NCBI GenBank assembly: GCA_900540365.1
Contig: UQFN01000011.1
Span: forward strand, 1 to 38,016
From: an uncultured Mollicutes bacterium
GTDB lineage: Bacteria; Bacillota_I; Bacilli_A; RFN20; CAG-826
Reading direction: 5' to 3'
Length of the DNA stretch: 38,016 bases
The stretch's first letter is position 1; the number at the start of each line of letters is the position of its first letter. Under the pieces are notes generated by a model. The model had not been told where the DNA came from. It searched no databases and saw only the letters and a program-made list of their open reading frames with translations. Shown here in pieces: positions 8,589-18,190 of this stretch. The position numbers and the translations under genes were made by a program.

Positions 8589-11027
8589 TTACTCTTTTAT
8601 TTCATCTTTTTTAACCATTAATTTAATACCTTTTATATAATGGTTATTACACATTTCTAAAAGTCCACAAGCGATATTATATTTTAAAGAACCACTTGAA
8701 GAAAAGCTTAAACTTCTTAAAGAATTTAAAGGCAAAAGTTTTTTAATGAAGACAGCACCTTTAATTTCACGATTTCTTGTTATAGGATCTTCAATTTTCA
8801 TTGCTTCTTTTATTTTCTTTTCGCCTATATTAGTTGTTGCTTTATAAAAGATTTTTCCAATAAAACTATTTAAAGCATAAATTGGAGTTTCCATAGTATA
8901 AGGTTTTTGATATGGATCAATGACTTTATATTCAAAGTTAAAAAGTGTGCAAAATTCTTTTGTATCAAGTTGATTTAAATTTTCAATTCTATAAAAATAG
9001 TTGAGTTTTGCAAGGTTTTCGTTTAAAAGAGTAGGTTTTTCATTTATTTTAACGAAATTTGATAAATGGATATCTTTTAAATTAGAACCAACTAAAATTT
9101 CATATTCACCATCTTCTAAAACCCAATCTCTTAAAATTGGATCAAATATTTTTAAGTCATCTAAGTTAATTTTAATAGAAACTTTTTCTTTTTGACGAGC
9201 TTTAATAAAAGTTTTATCAAAACCTTTTAACTCTTTTAAAGGACGATAATATTTTGAATCTTTTTTAGAAATATAAACTTGAGAAATTTCTTTTCCATCA
9301 TATTCACCATCATTAGATATATCAAAAGAAACTTCAATTTCTTTTACATCTAACTTAACTTCTAAATTTGAATATTCATATTTTGTATAAGATAATCCAT
9401 ATCCAAAAGGATAAGATACTTCTTTATTTATAGTTTCAAAATAACGATAACCAATAAATATAGATTCTTTATAATAATCATTAATAAACTTATCATAATC
9501 TTTTGCAGAAGGAACATCTAAATAAGAATTAACAAACGTTTCAGTTAATTTTCCACAAGGATTTGCTTTTCCAAATAACAAATCAAACGTTGCTTCTCCT
9601 AATGCTTCTCCAGCCATAAACATATTTAATATTGAATTGACTTTATTTTTAAAAGGCAATTCTACTGCTGATCCTGCAAATAAGATAAAGACTGTTTTAC
9701 TTAAATATTTATCTAAATAATCAATTAATTTTAATTGAGATTTAGGTAAAGAAAGTGTCTCACGATCAAATCCTTCACTTTCGATAAAATCTGATTGTCC
9801 TCCAAAAAATAAAATTGCATCATATTCATCTAAATTTAATTTCCCTAATAAATTAATTTCATCTTTATTATCATCTTCATATGAATAATAACCTTGAACA
9901 TAATTATATTCGATATGGTTTTTATTAAATTCATCTTCAAGTGAAACAAATTTAACTGGATTTAGTAAACTTGAACCACTTCCTTGATAACGGGGACTTT
10001 TAAAAAATTCTCCAATTACAAGATATTTTTTAGATTGTTTTAAAGGTAATAATCCATCATTTTTTAATAAAACCGCTCCTTCTAAAGCTGCTTCTAAAGC
10101 AACTTGATAATTTAAATCAAAAACATCTTTTGAAACTTCTTCTTCAGGTAAAGTTTTGTTATATAAATTTAACATTCTTCTAACGCTATTATTTAAAGTT
10201 TCTTCTTTAATTTCTTTATTTTTAACGGCGTTAATAATTTGATTAATATTATAAGCACATTCTCCAGGCATCTCTAAATCAAGACCAGCATTAATGGAGT
10301 CAACTCGATTATGAGTACCGCCCCAATCAGTCATAATTAAGCCATCATAATTATTTTCTTCTCTTAAAAACTTTCTAATTAAATAAGGATTTTCTGAGGC
10401 AAATACTCCATTAACCATGTTGTATGAAGTCATAAAAGCAAATGGAGAAGATTCTTTAATAATAATTTCATAAGGTTTTAAATAAATTTCTCTTAACGCT
10501 CTTTCATCAACGATTGAATTTCCAACGAAGCGAAATTGTTCGTTATTATTACAAGCAAAATGCTTGACACATGCACCAACATGATATTGTTGCATCCCGT
10601 TAACATAGCTTGCTGCAAGTTTCCCAGCAATAAAAGGATCTTCGCTATAATATTCGAAATTTCTACCGCACAAAGGATTTCTTTTAATATTAACACTAGG
10701 ACCTAAAATAACTTCTGTACCATAATATAATGCTTCTTTTGCAATAGCCTCACCAATCTTATAAAAAACATCTTTATTCCAACTTGAAGCAAGCATTGCT
10801 CCACAAGGAAAAACAGTTGATTTTAAAGTATTAGTTAATCCGTTTAAAGAATCTCCGCCTTCTTTTAATCTTCTAATACCATTTGGTCCATCATTTAAAT
10901 TTAAACTTGGAATATTTAATCTTTTAACTCCATAATTATTCATTGGAGATGAGCCAGTTAATAACATAGCTTTCTCTTTAAGAGATAATTGCTTAATAAT
11001 TTCTTCGACATTTAATAGACTTTTCAT
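8589..11027 (-). CDS. Glycoside hydrolase family 3 (beta-glucosidase-like)
   Basis: From ATG at 11027 this is 812 residues. It has the GH3 (alpha/beta)8 domain first, with LNDGPNGIR, a GRNFEYYSEDP sugar-binding segment, the KHF motif and the nucleophile aspartate in LIMTDWGG (D234). The alpha/beta sandwich follows (ALEGAVLLKNDGLLPL, YQGSGSS, then FAGSAVELPF), then a fibronectin-III-like domain (VSFDISNDGEYDGKEISQVYI) and a roughly 130-residue C-terminal helical extension. No signal peptide, so it acts in the cytosol on imported glycosides. It is the last gene of the symporter-rhamnosidase-GH3 operon, 28 bases after the GH78 gene, and would finish degrading rhamnose-capped glucosides. The exact sugar specificity is not certain. 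Confidence 0.92.
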   Translation of the reverse strand: MKSLLNVEEIIKQLSLKEKAMLLTGSSPMNNYGVKRLNIPSLNLNDGPNGIRRLKEGGDSLNGLTNTLKSTVFPCGAMLASSWNKDVFYKIGEAIAKEALYYGTEVILGPSVNIKRNPLCGRNFEYYSEDPFIAGKLAASYVNGMQQYHVGACVKHFACNNNEQFRFVGNSIVDERALREIYLKPYEIIIKESSPFAFMTSYNMVNGVFASENPYLIRKFLREENNYDGLIMTDWGGTHNRVDSINAGLDLEMPGECAYNINQIINAVKNKEIKEETLNNSVRRMLNLYNKTLPEEEVSKDVFDLNYQVALEAALEGAVLLKNDGLLPLKQSKKYLVIGEFFKSPRYQGSGSSLLNPVKFVSLEDEFNKNHIEYNYVQGYYSYEDDNKDEINLLGKLNLDEYDAILFFGGQSDFIESEGFDRETLSLPKSQLKLIDYLDKYLSKTVFILFAGSAVELPFKNKVNSILNMFMAGEALGEATFDLLFGKANPCGKLTETFVNSYLDVPSAKDYDKFINDYYKESIFIGYRYFETINKEVSYPFGYGLSYTKYEYSNLEVKLDVKEIEVSFDISNDGEYDGKEISQVYISKKDSKYYRPLKELKGFDKTFIKARQKEKVSIKINLDDLKIFDPILRDWVLEDGEYEILVGSNLKDIHLSNFVKINEKPTLLNENLAKLNYFYRIENLNQLDTKEFCTLFNFEYKVIDPYQKPYTMETPIYALNSFIGKIFYKATTNIGEKKIKEAMKIEDPITRNREIKGAVFIKKLLPLNSLRSLSFSSSGSLKYNIACGLLEMCNNHYIKGIKLMVKKDEIKE

Positions 11028-11055
11028 AAAATTTACCAATTATTAATTTATTTTA

Positions 11056-13617
11056 TTATAAATCAGTGAGAGTATAATTTCCTGCTAATAAAGTTGTTTT
11101 TTTATCTTTATAAATAAAGTTAGCTTTTGTATTTGCTGGAACATCGATTATAAATGTTACTTTATTATTATTCTTTTTCCAACTAACTTTAATTAAACCA
11201 TAAATTGAATTATATTCTGCTTTTGCAAAATTAACATTTCCGCCAATAATAGGTTTAATATCGAATTCATTCTCACTTTTTAAATTTATACCACACATTC
11301 CTTTAAATAGCCATTCAACCATTGCACCTTTTGAATAATGATTTAACGAGGAAATACCTTGTTGAGAACGTGGTCCTTCCCATCCTTCCCAAATTGTTCC
11401 AGTATTATTTTTTGCCATAAATAACCATCCAGGCATTTCTTCATTTTCAAGTAATTTATAAGCATATTCTGGATTAATCTTACTTAAAACATCTAATATA
11501 AAAGGAGTTGATAAAAATCCTGTTCCTAATCTCCATTTATAAAAATCTAAAGCTTCAATTAATCTTTTTTTAGCATACTCTTCTTGAGATGAATTTAATA
11601 AATTTAAATATAATGGGCGCACTAATTTAGCTTGACGATTTGTATCTAAACTAAATTTAGGCTTTGTAACTAATTCTTGGTAAGCTTTTTTAACACCATT
11701 TGCATATTCTAAATACAAATTTTTATTTTCTTTTTTATTAAGAATATCACAAATTTCTGCCATAAGTTCCATCATCCAAACTGTGTAAGCCATAGATTCT
11801 TCAGGATGAGGTTGACAAAAATCTAACCAATTAAATGGTTTTACATCATTAGGTTCTGCCCATTCACCATAAGATTGACCATTATTAACTTGATATTTTC
11901 TATTTTCTTTTGATAAATGTAATGGGGAAGCATATACTGCATAAATTCCTTTAACTCTTCCACAACGCTTAATCATAAATTTAGCGTATTTTTCCATATT
12001 TTCAAAGTTATCTTCTAAAATACGCTTGTCATTATATTTTTTATAAAAACGATATGGTGTAAGAATTCCAACATCAGCCCAACCAACTGACCCATTCATT
12101 GTATCCATATACCAATCTTCTGCTGAATATGGAGCTATTTGAGGTAAACGACCATTTTTGTCTTGACGATCAAAAACATCATTAAGATGTTTTCTTGTAA
12201 AACTAGCATAATTAGTTAAAAAGGAAGCTGTTTCAAAAAATACTTGCGAATCTCCAGTCCATCCCATTCTTTCACGAGTTGGGCAATCAGTTGGAATATC
12301 AATTGAATTACTTTTTAAACTTCTTAAAGTATTTTCATAAAAAATATTTATTAAATTATTAGAACAAGTAAATTTTGCAGTTTCAATTAATTTAGTAGAT
12401 AAAGCAATTTGTTTAAAATCGTCTTGATTAATTTGTGCTTTTGTTGAAACTGAAGCATATTTAAATCCTCCATAAAAGAATTTAGAATGGTATTCATTTA
12501 ATCCTTCTTTACAAATTAAATGAATTTCTTGGAGTGGAGTCTTTTTATTTTTGCGAATACATTGAACATTGTTTAAACTTACTTCATTATTTTCATCAAG
12601 TATTTCTCCTAAAACAATATCTACAGTATCGTTTTTATTAGCTAAACACTTAAAATAGATATAACCTGCAACATTATTTTTAAATTCAAATATAGTTTTA
12701 TTTGATTTACTTTTAAAAGAATTTATTGGAGTTGATACTTCATTTTCTTTTACAATTTCATTATTTGATTCTTTTAAATTTGCGTTAAATTTAACTACTT
12801 TAGCCTTTTTATTAAAAGAAGGTATTAAATTATTATCAACAATTTCACCATCTTTTAAGTCTGCAAATCTTAAAGGTCCATCACTTGAGTAATTCCAAGT
12901 TTCATCAGAAATAATGGACTTTAAGACGTTTTTTGTATCAAAAACTTCGATTTGCGAAATAAATTTTGTCTCTTTTCCAAAGACATTTGTAAAACCTTTA
13001 GCTCCAATTGATCCACGATACCAACCATCAGCAAGTAAAACAACAACTTCATTTTGTCCTTTAATTAAAAGGTTGGTAATATCATAAGTTTGATATTGAA
13101 TTCGTTTATGATAATCTGTTGAACCTGGAGTTAAAATAGCATCTCCTACTCTTTTATTATTAATATGAACTTCATATAATCCACAAGCAGAAATATAAAG
13201 TCGAGCTTTTTTAATATCTTTTAATTCGAAAGTTTTTTTAAAATAGTCAACTGGATAACGTTTATTTTTCTTTGGATGATAATCCCCTTTTATCCATTTA
13301 GCTTTCCAATCTTCTTTATTTAATAATCCAAATTCAAAGTAGTTAACTAAAGATAATTCACTCCAAACTCCTTCTTCATTAGCTACTCTAATTTGATAAG
13401 TAATATAATCCCTACTTTTAAAAATATCTTTAAAAGTATAATTCATTGAGTCGCTTTTTATAATACCAGAAGAATGTTCTTCACCGTTTATTTTATAAAC
13501 TACTTCATAAGCGGTTTGTTTGATTAGCCCCTCAAGATTCCAAGTTATTCGAGGATTTCTTATCCCAATTCCTAAAGGATTTTCTAAATATTCACATAAA
13601 ATATTATTTATTTTCAT
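11056..13617 (-). CDS. Glycoside hydrolase family 78 alpha-L-rhamnosidase
   Basis: From ATG at 13617 this is 853 residues, the usual length for a Bacillota GH78 enzyme. Order of domains: fibronectin-like N-terminus with NPLGIGIRNPRITW, jelly-roll N-domain (YFKKTFELKDIKKARLYISA, then NEVVVLLADGWYRG), and the (alpha/alpha)6 barrel carrying the family hallmark DCPTRERMGWTGD and SVGWADVGIL, then a C-terminal beta-domain. GH78 inverting enzymes release terminal alpha-L-rhamnose from flavonoid glycosides, rhamnogalacturonan fragments or saponins. There is no signal peptide, so substrate is taken up first. The start lies 14 bases inside the 3' end of the symporter gene with AAGGAG upstream, giving tight coupling. 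An in-frame ATG further up (13659) has no good ribosome-binding site. Confidence 0.93.
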   Translation of the reverse strand: MKINNILCEYLENPLGIGIRNPRITWNLEGLIKQTAYEVVYKINGEEHSSGIIKSDSMNYTFKDIFKSRDYITYQIRVANEEGVWSELSLVNYFEFGLLNKEDWKAKWIKGDYHPKKNKRYPVDYFKKTFELKDIKKARLYISACGLYEVHINNKRVGDAILTPGSTDYHKRIQYQTYDITNLLIKGQNEVVVLLADGWYRGSIGAKGFTNVFGKETKFISQIEVFDTKNVLKSIISDETWNYSSDGPLRFADLKDGEIVDNNLIPSFNKKAKVVKFNANLKESNNEIVKENEVSTPINSFKSKSNKTIFEFKNNVAGYIYFKCLANKNDTVDIVLGEILDENNEVSLNNVQCIRKNKKTPLQEIHLICKEGLNEYHSKFFYGGFKYASVSTKAQINQDDFKQIALSTKLIETAKFTCSNNLINIFYENTLRSLKSNSIDIPTDCPTRERMGWTGDSQVFFETASFLTNYASFTRKHLNDVFDRQDKNGRLPQIAPYSAEDWYMDTMNGSVGWADVGILTPYRFYKKYNDKRILEDNFENMEKYAKFMIKRCGRVKGIYAVYASPLHLSKENRKYQVNNGQSYGEWAEPNDVKPFNWLDFCQPHPEESMAYTVWMMELMAEICDILNKKENKNLYLEYANGVKKAYQELVTKPKFSLDTNRQAKLVRPLYLNLLNSSQEEYAKKRLIEALDFYKWRLGTGFLSTPFILDVLSKINPEYAYKLLENEEMPGWLFMAKNNTGTIWEGWEGPRSQQGISSLNHYSKGAMVEWLFKGMCGINLKSENEFDIKPIIGGNVNFAKAEYNSIYGLIKVSWKKNNNKVTFIIDVPANTKANFIYKDKKTTLLAGNYTLTDL

Positions 13618-15535
13618 ATTTAAGAAGTTCTCCTTGGTAATATTCATAATCTTTTTCACCTTTAAGTTTTTCTACTTTCCAGATTTTCTCTATACTTTCA
13701 TTCATTTTCTTTTCTTTTTTAGCAATTTTTTCACGCTTTTTAGGAGTTAATTTACTTTCGTATTTTTCTTTTTTAAGCTTAGCTTTTTCAGCTTGAACTT
13801 TTTGTTTTTCTTCTTGTTTTTCTTTTGCTAATTTAATTTTATCTAGATGAATTTGATATTCTTTATCAAAATCAAGATGTTTTTTAATGCATTTTTCCTT
13901 TAATTCTTGTTTAAAATATTCTTCGGCTTCTTGTTCTTGTTTTTGAATTTCAAGAGCATTTCTTTCATCAGCTGGTAACCATTTTTTACCTTCTTTAGCA
14001 TATTGAGCTTTTTCTCTTTCAACAAGTACTTCATGTTTTTTATTAATTGTTTTTTCAATATTTACAAAGAATAAAATACCCGCACATGCTAAACCAGTAA
14101 TTACTTCTAAGCCAACAAAAGCAAAAGTGATGAAATTATTCACACCTGAATTTTGTACAAAGGCTATTGAAGCATCTAATTTATTATTTGCAATCAAATC
14201 ACTAATTTGATCAGGATTTAATTGCGTTATTAAATTAGTTATATCAGCTCCACCTTGTAATTCTCCGACTGTAATTGGAGCAACATAACCATAATTAGCT
14301 AAGAATAAGTTAAATAATCCTGTACAAATTCCAACTACTGCAACTGTAATGATGCTATAAATTGACATGGTCATTCCATCAGCTCTAAAACCTGTTCTCC
14401 ATTCAATTCCATCTAGAGCATCAGCAAATAAAGCCATAAAAACATATGCACAAGGTAATCCACCAATATTTTTTATAAATTGACCAATTAAAACTAAAAT
14501 TAAATTATTTGGTTGCATCCAACAAATTGCACTTCCAACTGCATAAATTAAAAATCCAATCATTGTAACATTTTTCTTACCAAACTTTTTAGCTAGTGGC
14601 CAAACAGCAAAAATACCAATTCCCATTGGAATTCCACCTAATACCGATACTAAAGTTTGTGTAATTCCATCATTATATGTTCCTAATACATAGTTACAAT
14701 AATAAACTAAAGCAATGTTTTTAAAAGTAGTTCCAATTGTATAAATTAAAAAATAAATTATAAGAAGAACGACACATTTATCAGTAAAAATTGCTTTTAA
14801 TTGTAATAAAAATGGTACTTTCTTTTCCTCTTCACCACTTTTTTCTTCAGTAATTCTTTCTTTTGTAAAATAATATTCAATCAAAGTTAATGGTAAAGCT
14901 AATCCAGAAATAATTCCCATTAAAATAATCCAAGAAGTTTTATCGACTCCTACAATAGGCATAATTGCCATTGGAAAAACAAGTGCGACAACTATTCCAG
15001 AAATCATAATAGTAGAAACTTGATTAAAAACAGATAATCCACCTCTTTGAATTGTATTTCTAGTTGATAATGGAACCATTAAACTATGTGCCATTGTATA
15101 AATAGTAAAAGCAAAAGAATAAAATAAGTTATAAGAAAAAATAACCCATATAACTTGTAAAGTAATATTTCCACTAGGTACAACAAATAATAAAATTCCT
15201 GTTATGGTTAAAAATGGAGCGCTAACTAATAACCATGGACGAGCTTTTCCTTGTTTAGTTTTAGTTCGATCAATAATATATCCCATTAAAACATTAGTTG
15301 CTGCATCAATTATTTTAGATACTAATGGAAAAATTGTTAAAAATAAACCACCCCATACTGTTGTTAATTTTAAAACATCAGTATAATAAACGTTTAAATA
15401 TGTCCCTAAAACTGCATTAAGAAGCAATGCTCCAATTGGACCAACTAAATATCCAAGCCGTTTTTCTTTGTTAGAAACATTTTTACTTTTAACTTTAGAA
15501 TTAAAGACTCGGTTACCAAGCATCCACTTTTCCAT
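13604..15535 (-). CDS. GPH-family glycoside:cation symporter with long charged C-terminal tail
   Basis: A 643-residue major-facilitator protein of the glycoside-pentoside-hexuronide group (MelB/XylP/YicJ-like). It has about twelve membrane segments in residues 28-490, with LGYLVGPIGALLLNAVLGTYL, the typical DAATNVLMGYIIDRT loop and KQGKARPWLL. Normal members are about 450-500 residues. Here roughly 150 extra residues follow the last membrane segment, dominated by Lys and Glu and predicted to form a long cytosolic coiled coil. It probably imports rhamnosides or short oligosaccharides for the two downstream hydrolases, since all three share an operon. A strong AGGAGA lies 7 bases before the start. 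First gene of the operon, reading away from the divergent AraC regulator. Confidence 0.9.
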   Translation of the reverse strand: MEKWMLGNRVFNSKVKSKNVSNKEKRLGYLVGPIGALLLNAVLGTYLNVYYTDVLKLTTVWGGLFLTIFPLVSKIIDAATNVLMGYIIDRTKTKQGKARPWLLVSAPFLTITGILLFVVPSGNITLQVIWVIFSYNLFYSFAFTIYTMAHSLMVPLSTRNTIQRGGLSVFNQVSTIMISGIVVALVFPMAIMPIVGVDKTSWIILMGIISGLALPLTLIEYYFTKERITEEKSGEEEKKVPFLLQLKAIFTDKCVVLLIIYFLIYTIGTTFKNIALVYYCNYVLGTYNDGITQTLVSVLGGIPMGIGIFAVWPLAKKFGKKNVTMIGFLIYAVGSAICWMQPNNLILVLIGQFIKNIGGLPCAYVFMALFADALDGIEWRTGFRADGMTMSIYSIITVAVVGICTGLFNLFLANYGYVAPITVGELQGGADITNLITQLNPDQISDLIANNKLDASIAFVQNSGVNNFITFAFVGLEVITGLACAGILFFVNIEKTINKKHEVLVEREKAQYAKEGKKWLPADERNALEIQKQEQEAEEYFKQELKEKCIKKHLDFDKEYQIHLDKIKLAKEKQEEKQKVQAEKAKLKKEKYESKLTPKKREKIAKKEKKMNESIEKIWKVEKLKGEKDYEYYQGELLKYENK

Positions 15536-15579
15536 AAGTTTTCTCCTATAATTTATTATTCAACTATATTATATGGTAA

Positions 15580-15604
15580 TGTAAGCGCTTTATCTTGCAT
15601 TATA
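15580..15604 (-). promoter_or_regulatory. cre-like / LacI-type operator next to -10 of the rhamnoside operon
   Basis: TGTAAGCGCTTTAT at 15580-15593 agrees with the CcpA catabolite-response consensus TGWAARCGYTWNCW at all but one position and has the palindromic core AAGCGCTT. On the minus strand a perfect TATAAT lies at 15604-15599, so the operator would overlap the start of transcription, a normal position for repression. No convincing -35 is seen 17 bases upstream, consistent with a promoter needing an AraC activator. A second TATAAT (minus strand) occurs around 15570-15575. Confidence 0.5.
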
Positions 15605-15634
15605 GTCCATAAAATTGTAATATATTCCAAAAAT

Positions 15635-16819
15635 ATGTTACAAGAAGATTTAAAATATTTAGTATCAAATTTAGCAAATTTATGTGGTATTCCAACTAGA
15701 CTTTATCAAAATAATAATTTAATTTCTTTTGTATCTTTTGCTAAGTTTCCTGTTGATCCTTTTAAATTGTATGAAAAAACAATATTACCTTTAAAAGATA
15801 ATGTTGGCTATTTTACTACAAAGGATTTCTTTTATTATGCTTATTTAAATTCTCATAAATATAAAATTGTAGTTGGTCCTTTTAGGCCAGTAAAACCTAC
15901 TTTAGACATAATTTCAAAAGTAGCTCTAGATTTAGAAATTCCAAAAGATCAATTTTCAAATTTTATATATTCAATGAATTCCATAATTTCTATGCCTTTA
16001 GAAACTGTATTGCAGTCATTATCTATGTTTAATTTTATATTAAATAAAGAAAAGAAAACTATATCAGATATATTAATTAATCTTGATCATGATAAAGAAA
16101 TAAATAAATTAATTCAAAAAGAAGTCTCTTCAAATCAATTAGATAATTTTAATGATAATTTTGAAAACACAGCTTATGCAATTGAACAAGATTTATATAA
16201 AATGGTGCAAAATGGAGAAATTGATAAATTAAAACAATGGATTAAAAACGCCCCGTCAACTCGATCAGGCTTACTTTCTTTTGATATGTTGCGCCAAGTT
16301 AAAGATACTTTTATTGCTGCTACGACTATTTTTAGTCGTGCGGCCATAAAGGGAAATATGGATATTAAAGAAGCTTTGTCTTTAAGTGATTTATATATTC
16401 AAAAAATGGAATTAATGCATAATATTGATGACATTGTTAGTTTACAAATGCAAATGTTAATCGATTATACTGAGCATGTAGCAAAAATTAAAGGTAATGA
16501 TACATATTCTCCTTTTTTAATTAACTTAAATAAATATATAATTAATCACCTATCTGATGCTATTAAATCTGAAAACATATGCTCTTCATTATACATTAGT
16601 AAAAGTTCACTATTTTCTAAAATAAAAAAAGAAACTGGAATGACCTTAAGTGAATATATTTTAAAATTTAAAATTAATGAATCTAAAAATTTGCTTAAAT
16701 ACACTAACAAGCCAATTCCAGTTATAAGTACATACTTAGGATTTTCTTCCCAATCACATTTTAATAGGGTTTTTAAAAAATATTTAAATGTTACCCCATT
16801 AAAGTATCGCAACTCATAA
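15635..16819 (+). CDS. AraC-family transcriptional regulator
   Basis: A 394-residue regulator whose last 100 residues are an AraC double helix-turn-helix domain: ICSSLYISKSSLFSKIKKETG is the first recognition helix region, and ISTYLGFSSQSHFNRVFKKY followed by TPLKYR is the highly conserved second. The N-terminal 290 residues carry a ligand- or signal-sensing region of a type common in Bacillota carbohydrate loci (LCGIPTRLYQ, then VGPFRPVKP), without membrane segments. It is divergent from the symporter-GH78-GH3 operon, 99 bases away, and most likely activates it in response to rhamnose or a rhamnoside. No clear Shine-Dalgarno precedes the ATG. Confidence 0.9.
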   Translation: MLQEDLKYLVSNLANLCGIPTRLYQNNNLISFVSFAKFPVDPFKLYEKTILPLKDNVGYFTTKDFFYYAYLNSHKYKIVVGPFRPVKPTLDIISKVALDLEIPKDQFSNFIYSMNSIISMPLETVLQSLSMFNFILNKEKKTISDILINLDHDKEINKLIQKEVSSNQLDNFNDNFENTAYAIEQDLYKMVQNGEIDKLKQWIKNAPSTRSGLLSFDMLRQVKDTFIAATTIFSRAAIKGNMDIKEALSLSDLYIQKMELMHNIDDIVSLQMQMLIDYTEHVAKIKGNDTYSPFLINLNKYIINHLSDAIKSENICSSLYISKSSLFSKIKKETGMTLSEYILKFKINESKNLLKYTNKPIPVISTYLGFSSQSHFNRVFKKYLNVTPLKYRNS

Positions 16820-16866
16820 ATTTATTTTTGTGTTTATATAATTTATAAAAAAATAATTAATTTGAA

Positions 16867-18183
16867 CTATTCAAGTGATAAGTCACCAATTACAGTTTTG
16901 TTAATATTATATATTCTCATGTATATTGTTTCATCATCAATCATATTAAACTTGAAATTATATTCATTATTAACTGCATCATAGTTTAATTCAACATTAG
17001 TAAAAGATAATCTTAATGTATAAGCGTCGGTCATATTAGCTACTTCTCCAATATAATCATTATCATCAATAACATATGTTGAATTATCTTTAACTCTTGC
17101 TTTAAAAGTATAATTCCATGTCGTAGATGCAAAACTATATACAGCATCTTCATATAAATCTTTTAAAGGATTTCCATATTGATCTTCAAGATAATTTTCA
17201 CCAATAATTGTTTTACCTGTAACACCATCCACTAGTAAAGTAACAATACCATTTTCATCTTGATAATAACCTAAATCACCTTCACTAGGACGGCTACTTA
17301 CACTATAATAAGCATTTTTCATATAATAACTAACAAGCGTATAGTTACTATAAGAATTTTTATAATCACTTCTAACTTCGCTAGTAAAATTTCTTAAATT
17401 TTTTAAATTAGCAAGATATTCAAATAAAACATCATCACTTTGAACACGTTCATAGCCCTTAATATTTGCATCAAGAAGTGCTTTAACAGATGTAGGCTGA
17501 GTTGTATCACCAATATTAGAAATAATACAATTAGCAGTTCCATAAGAACTAGTCTCACTATCAAAAATAACATTAAAATTTAAAATATCATTATTAAATT
17601 CAAAATACATTGATTCGACATCATTAATTGAATCACCATATGAAGAAGATGGGTCATATCCTAGTAAACAAAATAAGACTAATCCTTCTTCGCTAGTTAC
17701 ATCTTTTACATATAATCGATTAGTATTTTCATCAAAACTATAATCATTTTTATTTAAAGTCAAATCACTAAATGAATATGTGACATTTTCATATAAATTC
17801 TTTATATTTTCCCCGTATTCATTAACTTCATAATAATCTAACTTATAAGAGCTATCATTTTTTGAAATAGAAACTTGAAATATACCTGTTTCATCTTCAA
17901 TATAAGAAACATATTTATAGCTATCATCAAAATCATATGTCCAACAATTTGCATTAAAATATTGTACAAAGTGAGTTGTTGAGTCACTAATATCTAAGGT
18001 ATAATCAGGATTATTTTTTAAAGTAGTTAACGCTTTAAATAATTTATCTTCTTCAGTTAAAACTGGTGTAATACCGCCACCATCTCCATCTCCACCTTGT
18101 TCAGTTTCTTGATTATTATTGCAACTAAAAAGTCCTAAAGAAGAAATTAAGCTCAAAGTTAATAACAATGTTCTATTTTTCAT
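16867..18183 (-). CDS. Lipoprotein with two tandem related domains, function unknown
   Basis: From ATG at 18183 this is 438 residues, with a good GAGGT ribosome-binding site (an upstream in-frame ATG would read through the previous gene's end). The N-terminus is a lipoprotein signal: MKNRTLLLTLSLISS, then the lipobox LFSC with the cysteine at about residue 21, followed by an Asn/Gln/Gly-rich linker. The mature part looks like two copies of one domain of about 190 residues: each starts LFxxLxxLKN...YT, passes a DENGI/DETGI strand and a segment like YGxxxKxLYExxxYSF. No family is recognised. It is the last gene of a three-lipoprotein operon, 7 bases after its neighbour, and is anchored outside the membrane. 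Confidence 0.8.
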   Translation of the reverse strand: MKNRTLLLTLSLISSLGLFSCNNNQETEQGGDGDGGGITPVLTEEDKLFKALTTLKNNPDYTLDISDSTTHFVQYFNANCWTYDFDDSYKYVSYIEDETGIFQVSISKNDSSYKLDYYEVNEYGENIKNLYENVTYSFSDLTLNKNDYSFDENTNRLYVKDVTSEEGLVLFCLLGYDPSSSYGDSINDVESMYFEFNNDILNFNVIFDSETSSYGTANCIISNIGDTTQPTSVKALLDANIKGYERVQSDDVLFEYLANLKNLRNFTSEVRSDYKNSYSNYTLVSYYMKNAYYSVSSRPSEGDLGYYQDENGIVTLLVDGVTGKTIIGENYLEDQYGNPLKDLYEDAVYSFASTTWNYTFKARVKDNSTYVIDDNDYIGEVANMTDAYTLRLSFTNVELNYDAVNNEYNFKFNMIDDETIYMRIYNINKTVIGDLSLE

Positions 18184-18190
18184 AATTACC

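Noticed and set aside
13520..13750. Plus-strand open frame inside the symporter/GH78 junction
   Set aside because: Phe/Ile-rich shadow of the coding strand of two well-supported genes, without start signals.
16820..16866. Possible terminator between the convergent AraC and lipoprotein genes
   Set aside because: Only weak A/T pairing is present, with no stable stem followed by a T-run.
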